From the NCBI GenBank assembly GCA_964485405.1, contig CAZAJG010000021.1, forward strand, positions 1-64,000: 64,000 nucleotides of DNA. The letters run 5' to 3'. Below, in pieces: positions 55,096-63,666 of the stretch. The notes under the pieces were generated by a model that saw only the letters and a list, made by a program, of their open reading frames with translations, did not search any database and was not told the origin of the DNA. Position numbers and translations under genes: made by a program. Source of the DNA: CAKZNE01 sp964485405. Lineage in GTDB: Bacteria > Bacteroidota > Bacteroidia > Flavobacteriales > Schleiferiaceae. Each line of letters begins with the position of its first letter. The stretch's first letter is position 1.

Positions 55096-55878
55096 TTAAG
55101 TGCAGCTACCCGCTTTTTGTAAAACAGACTTCAACTTAGCTTCAGACAGCTTAATCCGAGAATCGTAAAAAAGAGACCGCCTAGGGTTTAGCTCTTTCCA
55201 AAACCTGTACAGCTCTACTTCAAATTCAATGGCTTTATGAATAGTCGTATAAGGATCATTGACCTTTTTTAAGTCGAAAACCAAGTGAATAGTATTGAAA
55301 AAATCTGCTTTTAAATCCAGCTTTATGGGCAAAGCTGATGTTGGGTTTACAAACCCTCCAATAGAAACTTTCTTATTTGCATTTTGAATGGTCTTTGTCA
55401 TTCTGCGTGTAACCATTTGCACAAAGGGGTCTTGAACCTTATCGATTCCGAAGGAATTGGATAGATCAAGGCGTCCAATGATCACTAAATCCACCTTTTT
55501 AAAGTGTTCGTTTTTAACAATACTATCCAGTTGTTGGTAAGCTTGCTTTGTTTCTAAGTTTACACCTAGCACTAGGTCCTTATCGTTCTCATATTCTTCT
55601 TCAACGGTATCTATAAATTTTTCCAGAGCATATTCAGATTCTATCATAGGACCGATTATACCCTTAATGCCGAGTTTCCTAATATTTCTTAGTTCTGAAC
55701 GAGCCTCAGAGCCGGCCACCTTTACCATCATCGGAATATCCAAATCAGAGAGTGTGTTTAGTATTTCTATCTCTTTGTACTCCATATTTTCCCACTCTGT
55801 GCCGCTTTTAAACCAGGTGAGTCCATGATTATCAAAGAGTTCTTGAATCCGATTTTTTAAGCTGTTGCTATTGGCCAT
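55096..55878 (-). CDS. HpcH/HpaI-family aldolase or citrate-lyase-like protein
   Basis: 260 residues. TIM-barrel pattern of the HpcH/HpaI family: MVKVAGSEARSELRNIRKLGIKGIIGPMIES (R and E around the active site), LVLGVNLETKQAYQQLDSI, and VIIGRLDLSNSFGI with the usual GxxDLS. These metal-dependent enzymes make or break hydroxy-oxo acids. First gene of the three-gene operon. Confidence 0.78.
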   Translation of the reverse strand: MANSNSLKNRIQELFDNHGLTWFKSGTEWENMEYKEIEILNTLSDLDIPMMVKVAGSEARSELRNIRKLGIKGIIGPMIESEYALEKFIDTVEEEYENDKDLVLGVNLETKQAYQQLDSIVKNEHFKKVDLVIIGRLDLSNSFGIDKVQDPFVQMVTRRMTKTIQNANKKVSIGGFVNPTSALPIKLDLKADFFNTIHLVFDLKKVNDPYTTIHKAIEFEVELYRFWKELNPRRSLFYDSRIKLSEAKLKSVLQKAGSCT

Positions 55879-56034
55879 TTCATGATTGTTTTAGCTATCT
55901 ATTGAGTGTAACTAAAGTACAGTGGCAACAAAGAACTGTATGTAAACAATCAACTACATTTGAGTCGCTTTAAGAGAGATTTTCGTCTAGTTTTAAAAAA
56001 AGGTTTAAACTTGTTCTAACCATAAAACTAATAT

Positions 56035-57648
56035 GTGGAAACAAGTGCTTTTAAAGTAATTCTCTTGGTTGGCGCAGGCCTAAGCTTGTTTTTTGTTGGT
56101 TATAAAATTCTCTCAGATAATCTAAAGCGACTTACAGGTAAAAGGTTACGTAAATCGCTCAACCGAATTTCTGGAAATGTTTTTATTGGGGCTGTAAGCG
56201 GGGTAGCTTCTGGTTTATTAATGGCAAGCGCAGGCACTGTTGCATTTGTTCTGGCGGGTTTTGTACAAGGCCAATTTTTACGCCTCAAAAGTTCTTACTC
56301 CATATTAATTTGGTCTAACCTTGGCGGGGCTTTAGTTATTAGTTTAACTATTTTACCTATTGATCTATTCGTTCTTGCCCTTCTTTTTTTTAGCGGTATT
56401 CTTTGGGCTTTTGAGTTCCCAAAAAGCTCCATAAACCTTGTTGGAGCAATATTAGGCTTTGCCCTTTTACTTTTTGGTTTAAATCAAATTGGTTCAATAA
56501 CCGGTTTTCTAAGAGACCTCCAATGGGTAAACGAAATGCTCGTTTTTTCCCAACGGTATATTCTTATTGGCATTCCCATCGGTTTCTTTCTCTGCTTTAC
56601 CATGCAGTCTGTTACTGCGGTATTACTCATTACACTAACTCTTGCAAGTGGTGGCTTGTTGAGCTTTCCTCAGGTGATGACGGTGTTTTTAGGGGCTCAA
56701 TTTGGGTTGAGCTTGAGTTGTTATGTTCCTGCTATTGGTTTTCGGGGAGAACCAAAACAAACGGTAATGGCCTTTGTGTTTTATCAAATAATTGCCGCTT
56801 CAATAACGACTTTAATTTACCTGGCCGATCATTTTACCGGGTTTAGGTTTCTTGAAACCATAAGCTCGCAAATTGGGATATCGCTTTCCGAACAATTTGT
56901 TTATCTCGTGGTCATTTATCATTTGATTTTTTGCCTTCTCTTTTCACTTATAAAAACTCCATTTACATCACTTATTGAAAAATGGTATCCCCGTACAAAT
57001 TCAGAAGAACTATCTGTTCCAAAATATCTTCCCTCTACCATTATTGCAGAGTTAGACACCATTTTAGTTATGGTTTTTAAGGAACAAAACCGTTTGTTGA
57101 GTTGGTTACCCGATTATTGTTCTTTTATAGAAGAAAACAGAGATGTTACTATTCAAAAATGGGAAGATATCCACTCTGCGTTTGCTAATGTCTCTGAAAA
57201 AATTGAGAATGCCTTATCAGAAGGAATGGGTTCGAGAGTTGACGCCTCTTTATCGGAAAAATTAATTAACCTCCAAAAGAAGCAGAACTTAATTACCGAT
57301 TTAGAAAATAGCGTGTATACCTTGGTTAAAGAATACCCAAAATTGGATGTTAGTCAAACCAAAGAGCTTACAAAAAGCATAATTGAAGCAGCATTAACAC
57401 ACCTTTTAACGTACACCTCTTACTTGCAAGAATGGGATGAAATGGATTTAGAGCACCTTATCCTAATTACAGATAGTCAGGAAAACACTATGAAAACCAT
57501 ACGCCAAAAGTATTTGGCTGTAAATCAAAACAATACGAAAGAAACGGGCCTCTCGTTACTACATATCACCAATATCTTTGAGCGCTTTGCATGGACGATG
57601 AACCAGCTGGTACGACTAGAAAAACAGTTAGATGCTAGCGATTTTTAG
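56035..57648 (+). CDS. Na/Pi cotransporter-family membrane protein with PhoU-like tail
   Basis: 537 residues, start GTG at 56035 (an ATG at 56033 is out of frame and soon stops). Eight to nine membrane helices in residues 1-310 with paired repeats (GVASGLLMASAGTVAFVLAGF and CFTMQSVTAVLLITLTLASGG, the Q-S-T type motif region). The C-terminal 210 residues are PhoU-like helices (LEQLEN-like NAL segments). Imports phosphate or a related anion with Na+. It lies between two minus-strand groups. Confidence 0.85.
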   Translation: METSAFKVILLVGAGLSLFFVGYKILSDNLKRLTGKRLRKSLNRISGNVFIGAVSGVASGLLMASAGTVAFVLAGFVQGQFLRLKSSYSILIWSNLGGALVISLTILPIDLFVLALLFFSGILWAFEFPKSSINLVGAILGFALLLFGLNQIGSITGFLRDLQWVNEMLVFSQRYILIGIPIGFFLCFTMQSVTAVLLITLTLASGGLLSFPQVMTVFLGAQFGLSLSCYVPAIGFRGEPKQTVMAFVFYQIIAASITTLIYLADHFTGFRFLETISSQIGISLSEQFVYLVVIYHLIFCLLFSLIKTPFTSLIEKWYPRTNSEELSVPKYLPSTIIAELDTILVMVFKEQNRLLSWLPDYCSFIEENRDVTIQKWEDIHSAFANVSEKIENALSEGMGSRVDASLSEKLINLQKKQNLITDLENSVYTLVKEYPKLDVSQTKELTKSIIEAALTHLLTYTSYLQEWDEMDLEHLILITDSQENTMKTIRQKYLAVNQNNTKETGLSLLHITNIFERFAWTMNQLVRLEKQLDASDF

Positions 57649-57663
57649 AAAAATGGTTTCTCC

Positions 57664-58305
57664 CTATTGAACTTGATAAACAAAGTAAACTGCACGTTGG
57701 TTTTCATACCCTTTTCGAGAAGGCAACCAGTTTTGAGGCTCGGTTATCAGTACGGGCTTAACTAACCCCCTATCCTCTAGGTCTTTCAATATAGCGATGT
57801 ATTTGAATTCCTTTATCAGAGCTTCATTTTGAGTAAAAATGAGATAACCCATAGGCCCAACAACCCGAATAAACTCTAAAAGCATAGGCACTACTTTCAG
57901 CTCTGAGATTAGGGATAAAACGCCAATGCAAATCGCTGCTTGAAAATGATTATTCTCAAACCTTGTTGGTGGTTGGGAAAAGTCTTCTTTATATAAATCT
58001 GTGTATGCATTTGTCTTACCACATTCTTTAAGCATATCCTCAGAAATGTCAACTCCTATTACCTTATTGAAACCCATTCCCTCTAGCGATTTACCAACCA
58101 AGCCTGTACCGCAGCCTACATCGAGTATAGAGCTCTCTTGAGATACATACTTATTCAATAACTCTGCGCCAATCTGATAACCCTGATAGCCCCATTCTTC
58201 AATCTTACTATTGTATACAGGTGCAAATTCCTTATAACGCTGTTCAATATCTAAATTGTCTAACGTTTTTGGATTTAACGGGGGTAATTTTAAGGGCTTG
58301 GACAC
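57664..58305 (-). CDS. SAM-dependent methyltransferase (METTL27-like)
   Basis: 213 residues. Motif I ILDVGCGTGLVGKSLEGMG, then VIGVDISEDMLKEC, and a later LEFIRVVGPMGYLIFTQN strand. N-terminal IEQRYKEFAPVYNSKIEEWGYQGYQIG is like Williams-Beuren-region methyltransferases. Substrate unknown. It has its own -7 element at 58362-58369. Confidence 0.85.
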   Translation of the reverse strand: MSKPLKLPPLNPKTLDNLDIEQRYKEFAPVYNSKIEEWGYQGYQIGAELLNKYVSQESSILDVGCGTGLVGKSLEGMGFNKVIGVDISEDMLKECGKTNAYTDLYKEDFSQPPTRFENNHFQAAICIGVLSLISELKVVPMLLEFIRVVGPMGYLIFTQNEALIKEFKYIAILKDLEDRGLVKPVLITEPQNWLPSRKGYENQRAVYFVYQVQ

Positions 58306-58361
58306 GCTCTGGAGCTTTAAAATTCTGAAGTTGATTAAAACAATAGGACGTTGGTGTTTTA

Positions 58362-58369
58362 CAAATATA
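58362..58369 (-). promoter_or_regulatory. -7 promoter element of the methyltransferase gene
   Basis: TATATTTG on the minus strand, matching TAnnTTTG, giving a leader of about 50 bases to the start at 58305. No TTG at 19-21 bases upstream. Confidence 0.4.
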
Positions 58370-58395
58370 CTGGCTCCTTTCTAATTTGGAGCTCA

Positions 58396-59775
58396 TTATC
58401 TACTCTTAAGAGAGGACGCTTCTTTTCCCGCTATGCGGCCAAAAACAATGCAGTCAGTTAGAGCACACCCTCCCAGTCTAAATTTACCATGTACCCCCCC
58501 TGTAGCTTCGCCTGCAGCATAAAGCCTATCGATTTTCTTTCCTTTAGATGACGTTATTTGTGCATTGGCGTTGATACAGAGACCGCCTGGTGTATAGTGA
58601 ACTTTAGGGAAAACCCAAGAACTCAGGAAAGGTGCTTCTACTATTTCCCTTGGTTCAGGAAGCTCTTTGTTAAACTCCGAATCTTGTCCGTGGTGGAGCA
58701 TCTGGTTGTACGAATCCAAGGTTGAAAGCAACTGATTTTGTGGTATGTTGTAGTAACTCGCTAAACTACTAAGATCATCAAATCTTCTTATCAAACGAGC
58801 AGGAGCTTTTAAATATTTGTCTTTAAGGTCTGAGTCTGCATACTTCAAGGTGTTTAGAGAAGCTATTGACACCGTAGGGTATCCTTTTTCTATTAAGACA
58901 TCTGCTAAAGTTTCACGCAGCGAGCTTTCATTTATAAACCGTTTTCCAGTTTGAGGATCAACCAAAAAGCCTCTGGGAAAGGCCAAAAAGCTATTGAAAC
59001 TAGAAACCACGTTATCTTCTTCATAAGTGCTTGCATAGGGAGAGGTGCTTGGTAAAAAGCCATAACTAAGCATATCTCTAGTTTCTGCTCCAACGGCATT
59101 GGTCCTGTTAATCATCTCCCCGCTGGTGCTGGGCAAACAGCTTGTTTTGAGCTTTAAAGATCTATCGTTAACTTCTATTTCACCTCCACCTGCATGACCT
59201 CCACTCGCAATCACGATGGCTTTATTTACGATTAAATCATAGGTTTTGCTATTTCGTTCGATATTAACTCCAATGGCCTCTCCTTTTTCATCGGTGTTTA
59301 TTTTCAGCGCTTTACAATCCGTAAATATCTCCACACCTAATTTCAAGGCGTATGTCAAGAGTGGTTCTATGATGGATGATCCTTTTGGAACCAACGCGGT
59401 ATGAATTCTGGCACTGGAATGGCCTTCAACCTGTTCTAGTTTATCCTTAAAAGCAACTCCGATTTCCGTCTTAAGCCAATTAAATGCATCTGTGGAGTTT
59501 TTCGTTAATATCTCCACTAATTCAGGGTCATTTACTTGGCCCGCATTGACCACGTCCTTGTAGAAGTTCTTTTGCGAATCTTGAATATTATGCCTCTGTT
59601 GTAAGGATGAGGATGTCACTGCAATTGACCCTCCACTAATTCTTGAATTTCCTCCAGCTATCGATTCTTTTTCCAATATTAGTACTGAGCTCTTATTCTT
59701 TACAGCCTCAACTGCTGCTGACAAACCAGCCAGACCAGAACCTACAATAACTATATCCCAACTTCTATTTACCAT
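58396..59775 (-). CDS. FAD-dependent fumarate/urocanate reductase-like flavoprotein
   Basis: 459 residues, no signal peptide. FAD motif DIVIVGSGLAGLSAAVEA (GxGxxG), AGGNSRISGG, HYTPGGL (conserved substrate-binding His), and GEATGGVHGKFRLGGCALTDCIVFGRIAGKEA, the C-terminal FAD motif, with KF where the family usually has A-N. Members reduce fumarate, urocanate or enoates, or oxidise steroids. Next gene upstream is an esterase 90 bases away. Function uncertain. Confidence 0.85.
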   Translation of the reverse strand: MVNRSWDIVIVGSGLAGLSAAVEAVKNKSSVLILEKESIAGGNSRISGGSIAVTSSSLQQRHNIQDSQKNFYKDVVNAGQVNDPELVEILTKNSTDAFNWLKTEIGVAFKDKLEQVEGHSSARIHTALVPKGSSIIEPLLTYALKLGVEIFTDCKALKINTDEKGEAIGVNIERNSKTYDLIVNKAIVIASGGHAGGGEIEVNDRSLKLKTSCLPSTSGEMINRTNAVGAETRDMLSYGFLPSTSPYASTYEEDNVVSSFNSFLAFPRGFLVDPQTGKRFINESSLRETLADVLIEKGYPTVSIASLNTLKYADSDLKDKYLKAPARLIRRFDDLSSLASYYNIPQNQLLSTLDSYNQMLHHGQDSEFNKELPEPREIVEAPFLSSWVFPKVHYTPGGLCINANAQITSSKGKKIDRLYAAGEATGGVHGKFRLGGCALTDCIVFGRIAGKEASSLKSR

Positions 59776-59865
59776 TTCTAGTTAGATTGTTGTATACCCT
59801 TAAGCCCGTGAGCCTTTTCTCGTACTTTGAAGGTTTAGCCGAAGGCGTTGATGAAAGAATAAAAT

Positions 59866-60519
59866 CTATATTTTCATCTCATTAAAAATCTCAACTAAGG
59901 GTTCAATATAAATCCTATGCTCTCCTTTGTATCGTTTTACCTGAGGCGAAAAACCTTTCTCTTGTAACGTTTTTAAATGCTGTTGAAGTTGTTCTTCAGA
60001 AATATACTCATCCGCATCGCCTAAGGCCAACCAAACGGGTATTGTTCTCATTTTTTCTAAAGCCGCCTCAAAGTTTAGATCTGGAGGAAAGGCTCCCGCC
60101 CAATTCACCAAAAAGTCGAATTTATAGGCTGAATGAGCCAACCAACGGCAGCCCGTTGCTACGCCCTGCGAAAAAGCTAGAATACCTACGTAGTTTGCTG
60201 CTTCAATTTGATCTTTGAAATGTGACCGAAGCTGATCCAAATACAAACAATAGTCTTCAATATCGTTTAACCGATCTTCTTTCGTCATCCAACTCGCCCC
60301 TACACGTCCGGCTGAGTTTTGAAGATAAAAACGATGCAAGCCTTCGGGAACAACAAATAAAATAGAATCTAATTCTGAAGCTTGTAATTTTTTGTTGAAA
60401 TAAGCCGCCAGTTGACCGTAGCCGTGCAAAGCAAAACACACCGCCTTGTATTTTTTATGCAACGGCCCGCTAGTGTAGTAGCGGGCCGTTTTTTTAATTG
60501 TTATGTAATGGGGTTCCAT
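59866..60519 (-). CDS. Alpha/beta hydrolase (carboxylesterase/phospholipase-like)
   Basis: 217 residues. Oxyanion region FALHGYGQLAAYF, nucleophile in ILAFSQGVATGCRWLA (S in FSQG), acid in LALGDADEYI and histidine in YKGEHRIYIEP. Similar to YpfH-type serine esterases. The start codon shares one base with the stop of the crotonase gene (TAATG), so translation is coupled. Codons 10-20 contain a strong hairpin (60461-60490). Confidence 0.85.
   Translation of the reverse strand: MEPHYITIKKTARYYTSGPLHKKYKAVCFALHGYGQLAAYFNKKLQASELDSILFVVPEGLHRFYLQNSAGRVGASWMTKEDRLNDIEDYCLYLDQLRSHFKDQIEAANYVGILAFSQGVATGCRWLAHSAYKFDFLVNWAGAFPPDLNFEAALEKMRTIPVWLALGDADEYISEEQLQQHLKTLQEKGFSPQVKRYKGEHRIYIEPLVEIFNEMKI
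60461..60497 (+). terminator. Terminator-like hairpin inside the esterase 5' end, plus-strand oriented
   Basis: AACGGCCCGC (60461-60470) and GCGGGCCGTT (60481-60490) are perfect complements with a ten-base loop; on the plus strand a T-run follows. On the minus strand, the coding one, no U-run follows the stem, so it would act on antisense transcription or as structure in the mRNA start region. Confidence 0.55.
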
Positions 60520-61289
60520 TAAAAGTTGGCCTTTCTCTTTTCTAAAAAGGCGGTAGTGCCTTCTTTAAAGTCTTCCGTACCAAAGCATTTTCCAAACTGT
60601 TCTACCTCAACTTTAAAGCCGTTAAGACCTGTTTTAAAGCCTGCATTTACGCTGCATATAGCGCTGCTAATGGCCATAGGAGAGTTTTTAATGATCTTAT
60701 TGGCAATATCCTTGCACTTATCCATCAATTCCTCCAAGCTTACCATATGATTTACCAAGCCAACTTCGTACGCTCTGGGAGCTTTCATCATGTCGGCTGT
60801 AAAAATCATTTCCATGGCACGCCCTTTTCCAATAAGCTGAGCGAGTCTTTGCGTTCCGCCATATCCAGGAATTACACCCAAACTTGTTTCGGGTAAACCC
60901 ATTCTCGCATTTTCTGATGCTACACGAATGTGGCAAGACATGGCTAGCTCTAATCCACCTCCTAGCGCAAATCCATTTACGGCTGCTATTACGGGTTTTT
61001 TTAGGTTTTCAACCAAGTCAAACAACAGTTCCTGCCCTTTGGCGGCTAGTTCTGTTCCTTCACCTACGGTAAAGTTGGCAAACTCTTTAATGTCCGCTCC
61101 TGCTACAAATGCTTTTTCACCGCTTCCAGTTAAAATAATTACCCGCACCTCTTTGTCTTGCTCCAGTTGCTTTAACGCTTGGTTTAATTCAGAGATGGTC
61201 TCTCTGTTTAAGGCATTTAATTGCTTGGGGCGGTTGATGGTAAGCGTGGCTATTCCATCGGCTATTTCGAGTAAGAGGTTGGTAAACAT
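60519..61289 (-). CDS. Enoyl-CoA hydratase/isomerase (crotonase) family protein
   Basis: 256 residues, typical length. Oxyanion loops VAGADIKEF and NGFALGGGLELAMSCHIR with a catalytic Glu, and GLPETSLGVIPGYGGTQRL with the second Glu. Hydrates enoyl-CoA in fatty-acid or amino-acid breakdown. Coupled to the esterase gene and preceded by a TACATTTG promoter element at 61326. Confidence 0.93.
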   Translation of the reverse strand: MFTNLLLEIADGIATLTINRPKQLNALNRETISELNQALKQLEQDKEVRVIILTGSGEKAFVAGADIKEFANFTVGEGTELAAKGQELLFDLVENLKKPVIAAVNGFALGGGLELAMSCHIRVASENARMGLPETSLGVIPGYGGTQRLAQLIGKGRAMEMIFTADMMKAPRAYEVGLVNHMVSLEELMDKCKDIANKIIKNSPMAISSAICSVNAGFKTGLNGFKVEVEQFGKCFGTEDFKEGTTAFLEKRKANF

Positions 61290-61325
61290 ATTTTTACTTT
61301 TAAGTCGGTTTATTTTGTCTGTCTA

Positions 61326-61333
61326 CAAATGTA
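61326..61333 (-). promoter_or_regulatory. -7 promoter element of the crotonase gene
   Basis: TACATTTG on the minus strand matches TAnnTTTG and gives a leader of about 30 bases to 61289. Confidence 0.4.
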
Positions 61334-61355
61334 ACCATCGGTGGTAAATAGCCAT

Positions 61356-62021
61356 TTATTTTTTAACTCCAAAGGATACATTCACGATTACAGACATGGA
61401 AACATTACTAGGTAGCATACTTATAGCGCGATCGGGCTCTTCGTATACGGAATAGTAGTCTGCTACAGCACTACTTTCTACTTCGGTAAAAGTATTTACA
61501 AAGCCTACCTTAAAATTCATTTCACTGGCTATAGCGTCCGCTTTAGTTCTTGCATTTTTAAGAGCCATTTTCAGGAGATTGGCATGAACTTCTTCTTCGT
61601 TGGAAATGCTGTACTTTACTGCACCTACTTCGTCCATTCCTTTTTTGGCCAAATTTTTCATGATGTAATCATAGGCGGGTACACTATCTATTTTAATCCG
61701 AAGCGACTCCCGGCTCACGTATTCGTATTCTCCTGCCGTTCTATTCCAAATACCCTCAATGGTTAATCCTGATGTAGCCATTTTACTCACTCCTCTTGTT
61801 TCGGAAATAAATTCCATCATGTCCTCTATACTTCCAGAGGTCTTACCGAGAGCTTTTTCAGATGACTTTTCGCGATTTAAAACGGTCACTTCAATTTCAA
61901 TGCTTTGCGCTTTTATACTTTTTGTTGCTTTTCCGCTTACCTCAATAGACGTTTGTGCTTGCAGTGTGGGGTAGCACAATAAGGTAAGTAGGCCAATGGC
62001 CACTAGTTTAACTTTTCTCAT
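61356..62021 (-). CDS. SIMPL-domain (DUF541) exported protein
   Basis: 221 residues. Signal peptide IGLLTLLCYPTLQA, then the SIMPL pattern: SIEVSGKATKSIKAQSIEIEVTV, ATSGLTIEG, LLKMALKNARTKADAIASEMNFKVG, and a final SMSVIVNVSFGVK. Known family, periplasmic or outer-membrane, of unclear stress-related role. Single gene. Confidence 0.88.
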   Translation of the reverse strand: MRKVKLVAIGLLTLLCYPTLQAQTSIEVSGKATKSIKAQSIEIEVTVLNREKSSEKALGKTSGSIEDMMEFISETRGVSKMATSGLTIEGIWNRTAGEYEYVSRESLRIKIDSVPAYDYIMKNLAKKGMDEVGAVKYSISNEEEVHANLLKMALKNARTKADAIASEMNFKVGFVNTFTEVESSAVADYYSVYEEPDRAISMLPSNVSMSVIVNVSFGVKK

Positions 62022-62115
62022 GATAAATGGGTTTAATTAATTGGAGATAAAACTAAAACTTTCCAATAGAGCAACACTACGCTCATGCAGAATAATTGTG
62101 CACACAAAAGATTGA

Positions 62116-63549
62116 TTATACGGGAATAGAGATAAAAAAGGTGGTTCCTACATTCAATTCACTCTCCAGCCAAATATCTGCATTAAAGCCATTTAGAATG
62201 CTTTTTACCATGGCCAAGCCTAAGCCCATCCCTTTTGTTTTAGTCGTAAATTTAGGCTCAAATATTTTCTCTCTTTGCTCTTCCGGTATTCCGCAGCCAT
62301 TATCTTGAATGGCTATGAGTACATCTTTTTCTCTTTTGCTCAACATCACCTTAATTTTCGGCTCCCTATCGTCCGGTACGGCTTGAATGGCGTTGTTGAT
62401 CAAATTATTCATTACTCGGATGAGTTGATCCTTATCCAACTCCAGTGTAATTTGTTTGTCTTCACAATCAAAGGTGAGATCATAGCCCGGATATAAATCT
62501 GTAGTCCGTTGAATGATTTCATCTAATGAAAACTTCTCTATTTTTAGCTCAGGCATGTTCGCAAAACTGGAGAAGGCTCCAGCAATAGCTGTGAGAGTGT
62601 CTATTTGCGAAATCATACTTTGAGTAAACTCTTTGAGCTTTTGGGGGTCGTCCGTTTTCAAGGTTTTTTCTAAAAACTGAACATTTAAACGCATGGGGGT
62701 AAGTGGGTTTTTAATTTCATGCGCCACCTGCTTGGCCATTTCTTTCCAAGCACTTTCTCTTTCTGTTTTGGCTAAAGTATCGGCACTCTCTTTTAGTTTG
62801 CCTAGCATTTTGTTGTACTGGCTTACCAAAGACCCTATTTCATCGTTAAAGCGCCAATCCAAAGGCGCAAAGTCGTTGATACGAGTTTCTTTTAGTTTTT
62901 CACCGATCGCTTTTAGTGATCCTGCAATGTAATTGGAGAGTAGGTAGGCAACAATTCCGGCTATAGCAAACAAGGCTAAATAAATCTGAGTCAGTTGAAT
63001 TAAAAAATTGCTTTGCTCTTCAAGTTTTAAATTGTCGTTATCAAAGTAGGGGAGGTTAATGATGGCTATGGGTTTATTCTCAAAGTTTCGGATGTAATCA
63101 TACGTAACCATGTATCTCAAAGTATCTGCTCTGCGGTCAACCAACAGTTGACCTGTTCCCGCTTGCAATGCTCTTAGTATACTAATTGGTAAGTTCTCCG
63201 GTACTATGCCCTTATCGTATAAATCTGGATTACTACTAATCAGTAAGTTTCCGTTTAGGTTGTAGATGTTAATATCCAGTTTGTTGATATCGGCCCACTC
63301 GCAAATTTTTTCATCAAATAGAGAAACAATACTGTCTGTATTTCTAGAAGCCGGTTGATCTTGCAAAAAATAACTTATCGCCTCGTTAATGGCGATTTCC
63401 TTGCGTTTTAATCGTTCCTCGTGGTAAACCTCATTTTCACGCTGAAAGTGCTGGAAATAGATAAATCCAGTGGTTAGAAAGCTGATGATAATGATCAGCA
63501 GCATAGATAAAAAGATTCTATGCCTTAATGTGAGATTAAATCCAATCAA
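62116..63549 (-). CDS. Membrane sensor histidine kinase (NtrY-like)
   Basis: 477 residues, start TTG at 63549 (no upstream ATG in frame). Two membrane helices (LSMLLIIIISFLTTGFIYF and IYLALFAIAGIVAYLLSNYI) around a periplasmic domain, a HAMP-like segment, H277 in KQVAHEIKNPLTPMRL, and a HATPase with NNLINNAIQAV, QDNGCGIPEE and KGMGLGLAMVKSIL. The NPLTPMRL box is typical of NtrY-type kinases. No response regulator is adjacent, so the partner is elsewhere. Confidence 0.92.
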   Translation of the reverse strand: MIGFNLTLRHRIFLSMLLIIIISFLTTGFIYFQHFQRENEVYHEERLKRKEIAINEAISYFLQDQPASRNTDSIVSLFDEKICEWADINKLDINIYNLNGNLLISSNPDLYDKGIVPENLPISILRALQAGTGQLLVDRRADTLRYMVTYDYIRNFENKPIAIINLPYFDNDNLKLEEQSNFLIQLTQIYLALFAIAGIVAYLLSNYIAGSLKAIGEKLKETRINDFAPLDWRFNDEIGSLVSQYNKMLGKLKESADTLAKTERESAWKEMAKQVAHEIKNPLTPMRLNVQFLEKTLKTDDPQKLKEFTQSMISQIDTLTAIAGAFSSFANMPELKIEKFSLDEIIQRTTDLYPGYDLTFDCEDKQITLELDKDQLIRVMNNLINNAIQAVPDDREPKIKVMLSKREKDVLIAIQDNGCGIPEEQREKIFEPKFTTKTKGMGLGLAMVKSILNGFNADIWLESELNVGTTFFISIPV

Positions 63550-63610
63550 TTTTTATAAATACTTGAGTTTTAAAAGTAGTGTTTCTGTTCAAGCGGGTGG
63601 TTTTTAAACC

Positions 63611-63643
63611 AAAAAATCCCTCCCAATTTCTTGGGAAGGATTT
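63611..63643 (-). terminator. Intrinsic terminator of the atpG transcript
   Basis: AAATCC-TCCCAA and TTGGGA-GGATTT form a stem with one mismatch and a TTTC loop (63614-63643). On the minus strand it ends in a T-run and lies 24 bases after the atpG stop. Confidence 0.8.
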
Positions 63644-63666
63644 CTATATCAAAAGTTATTCCTTTA

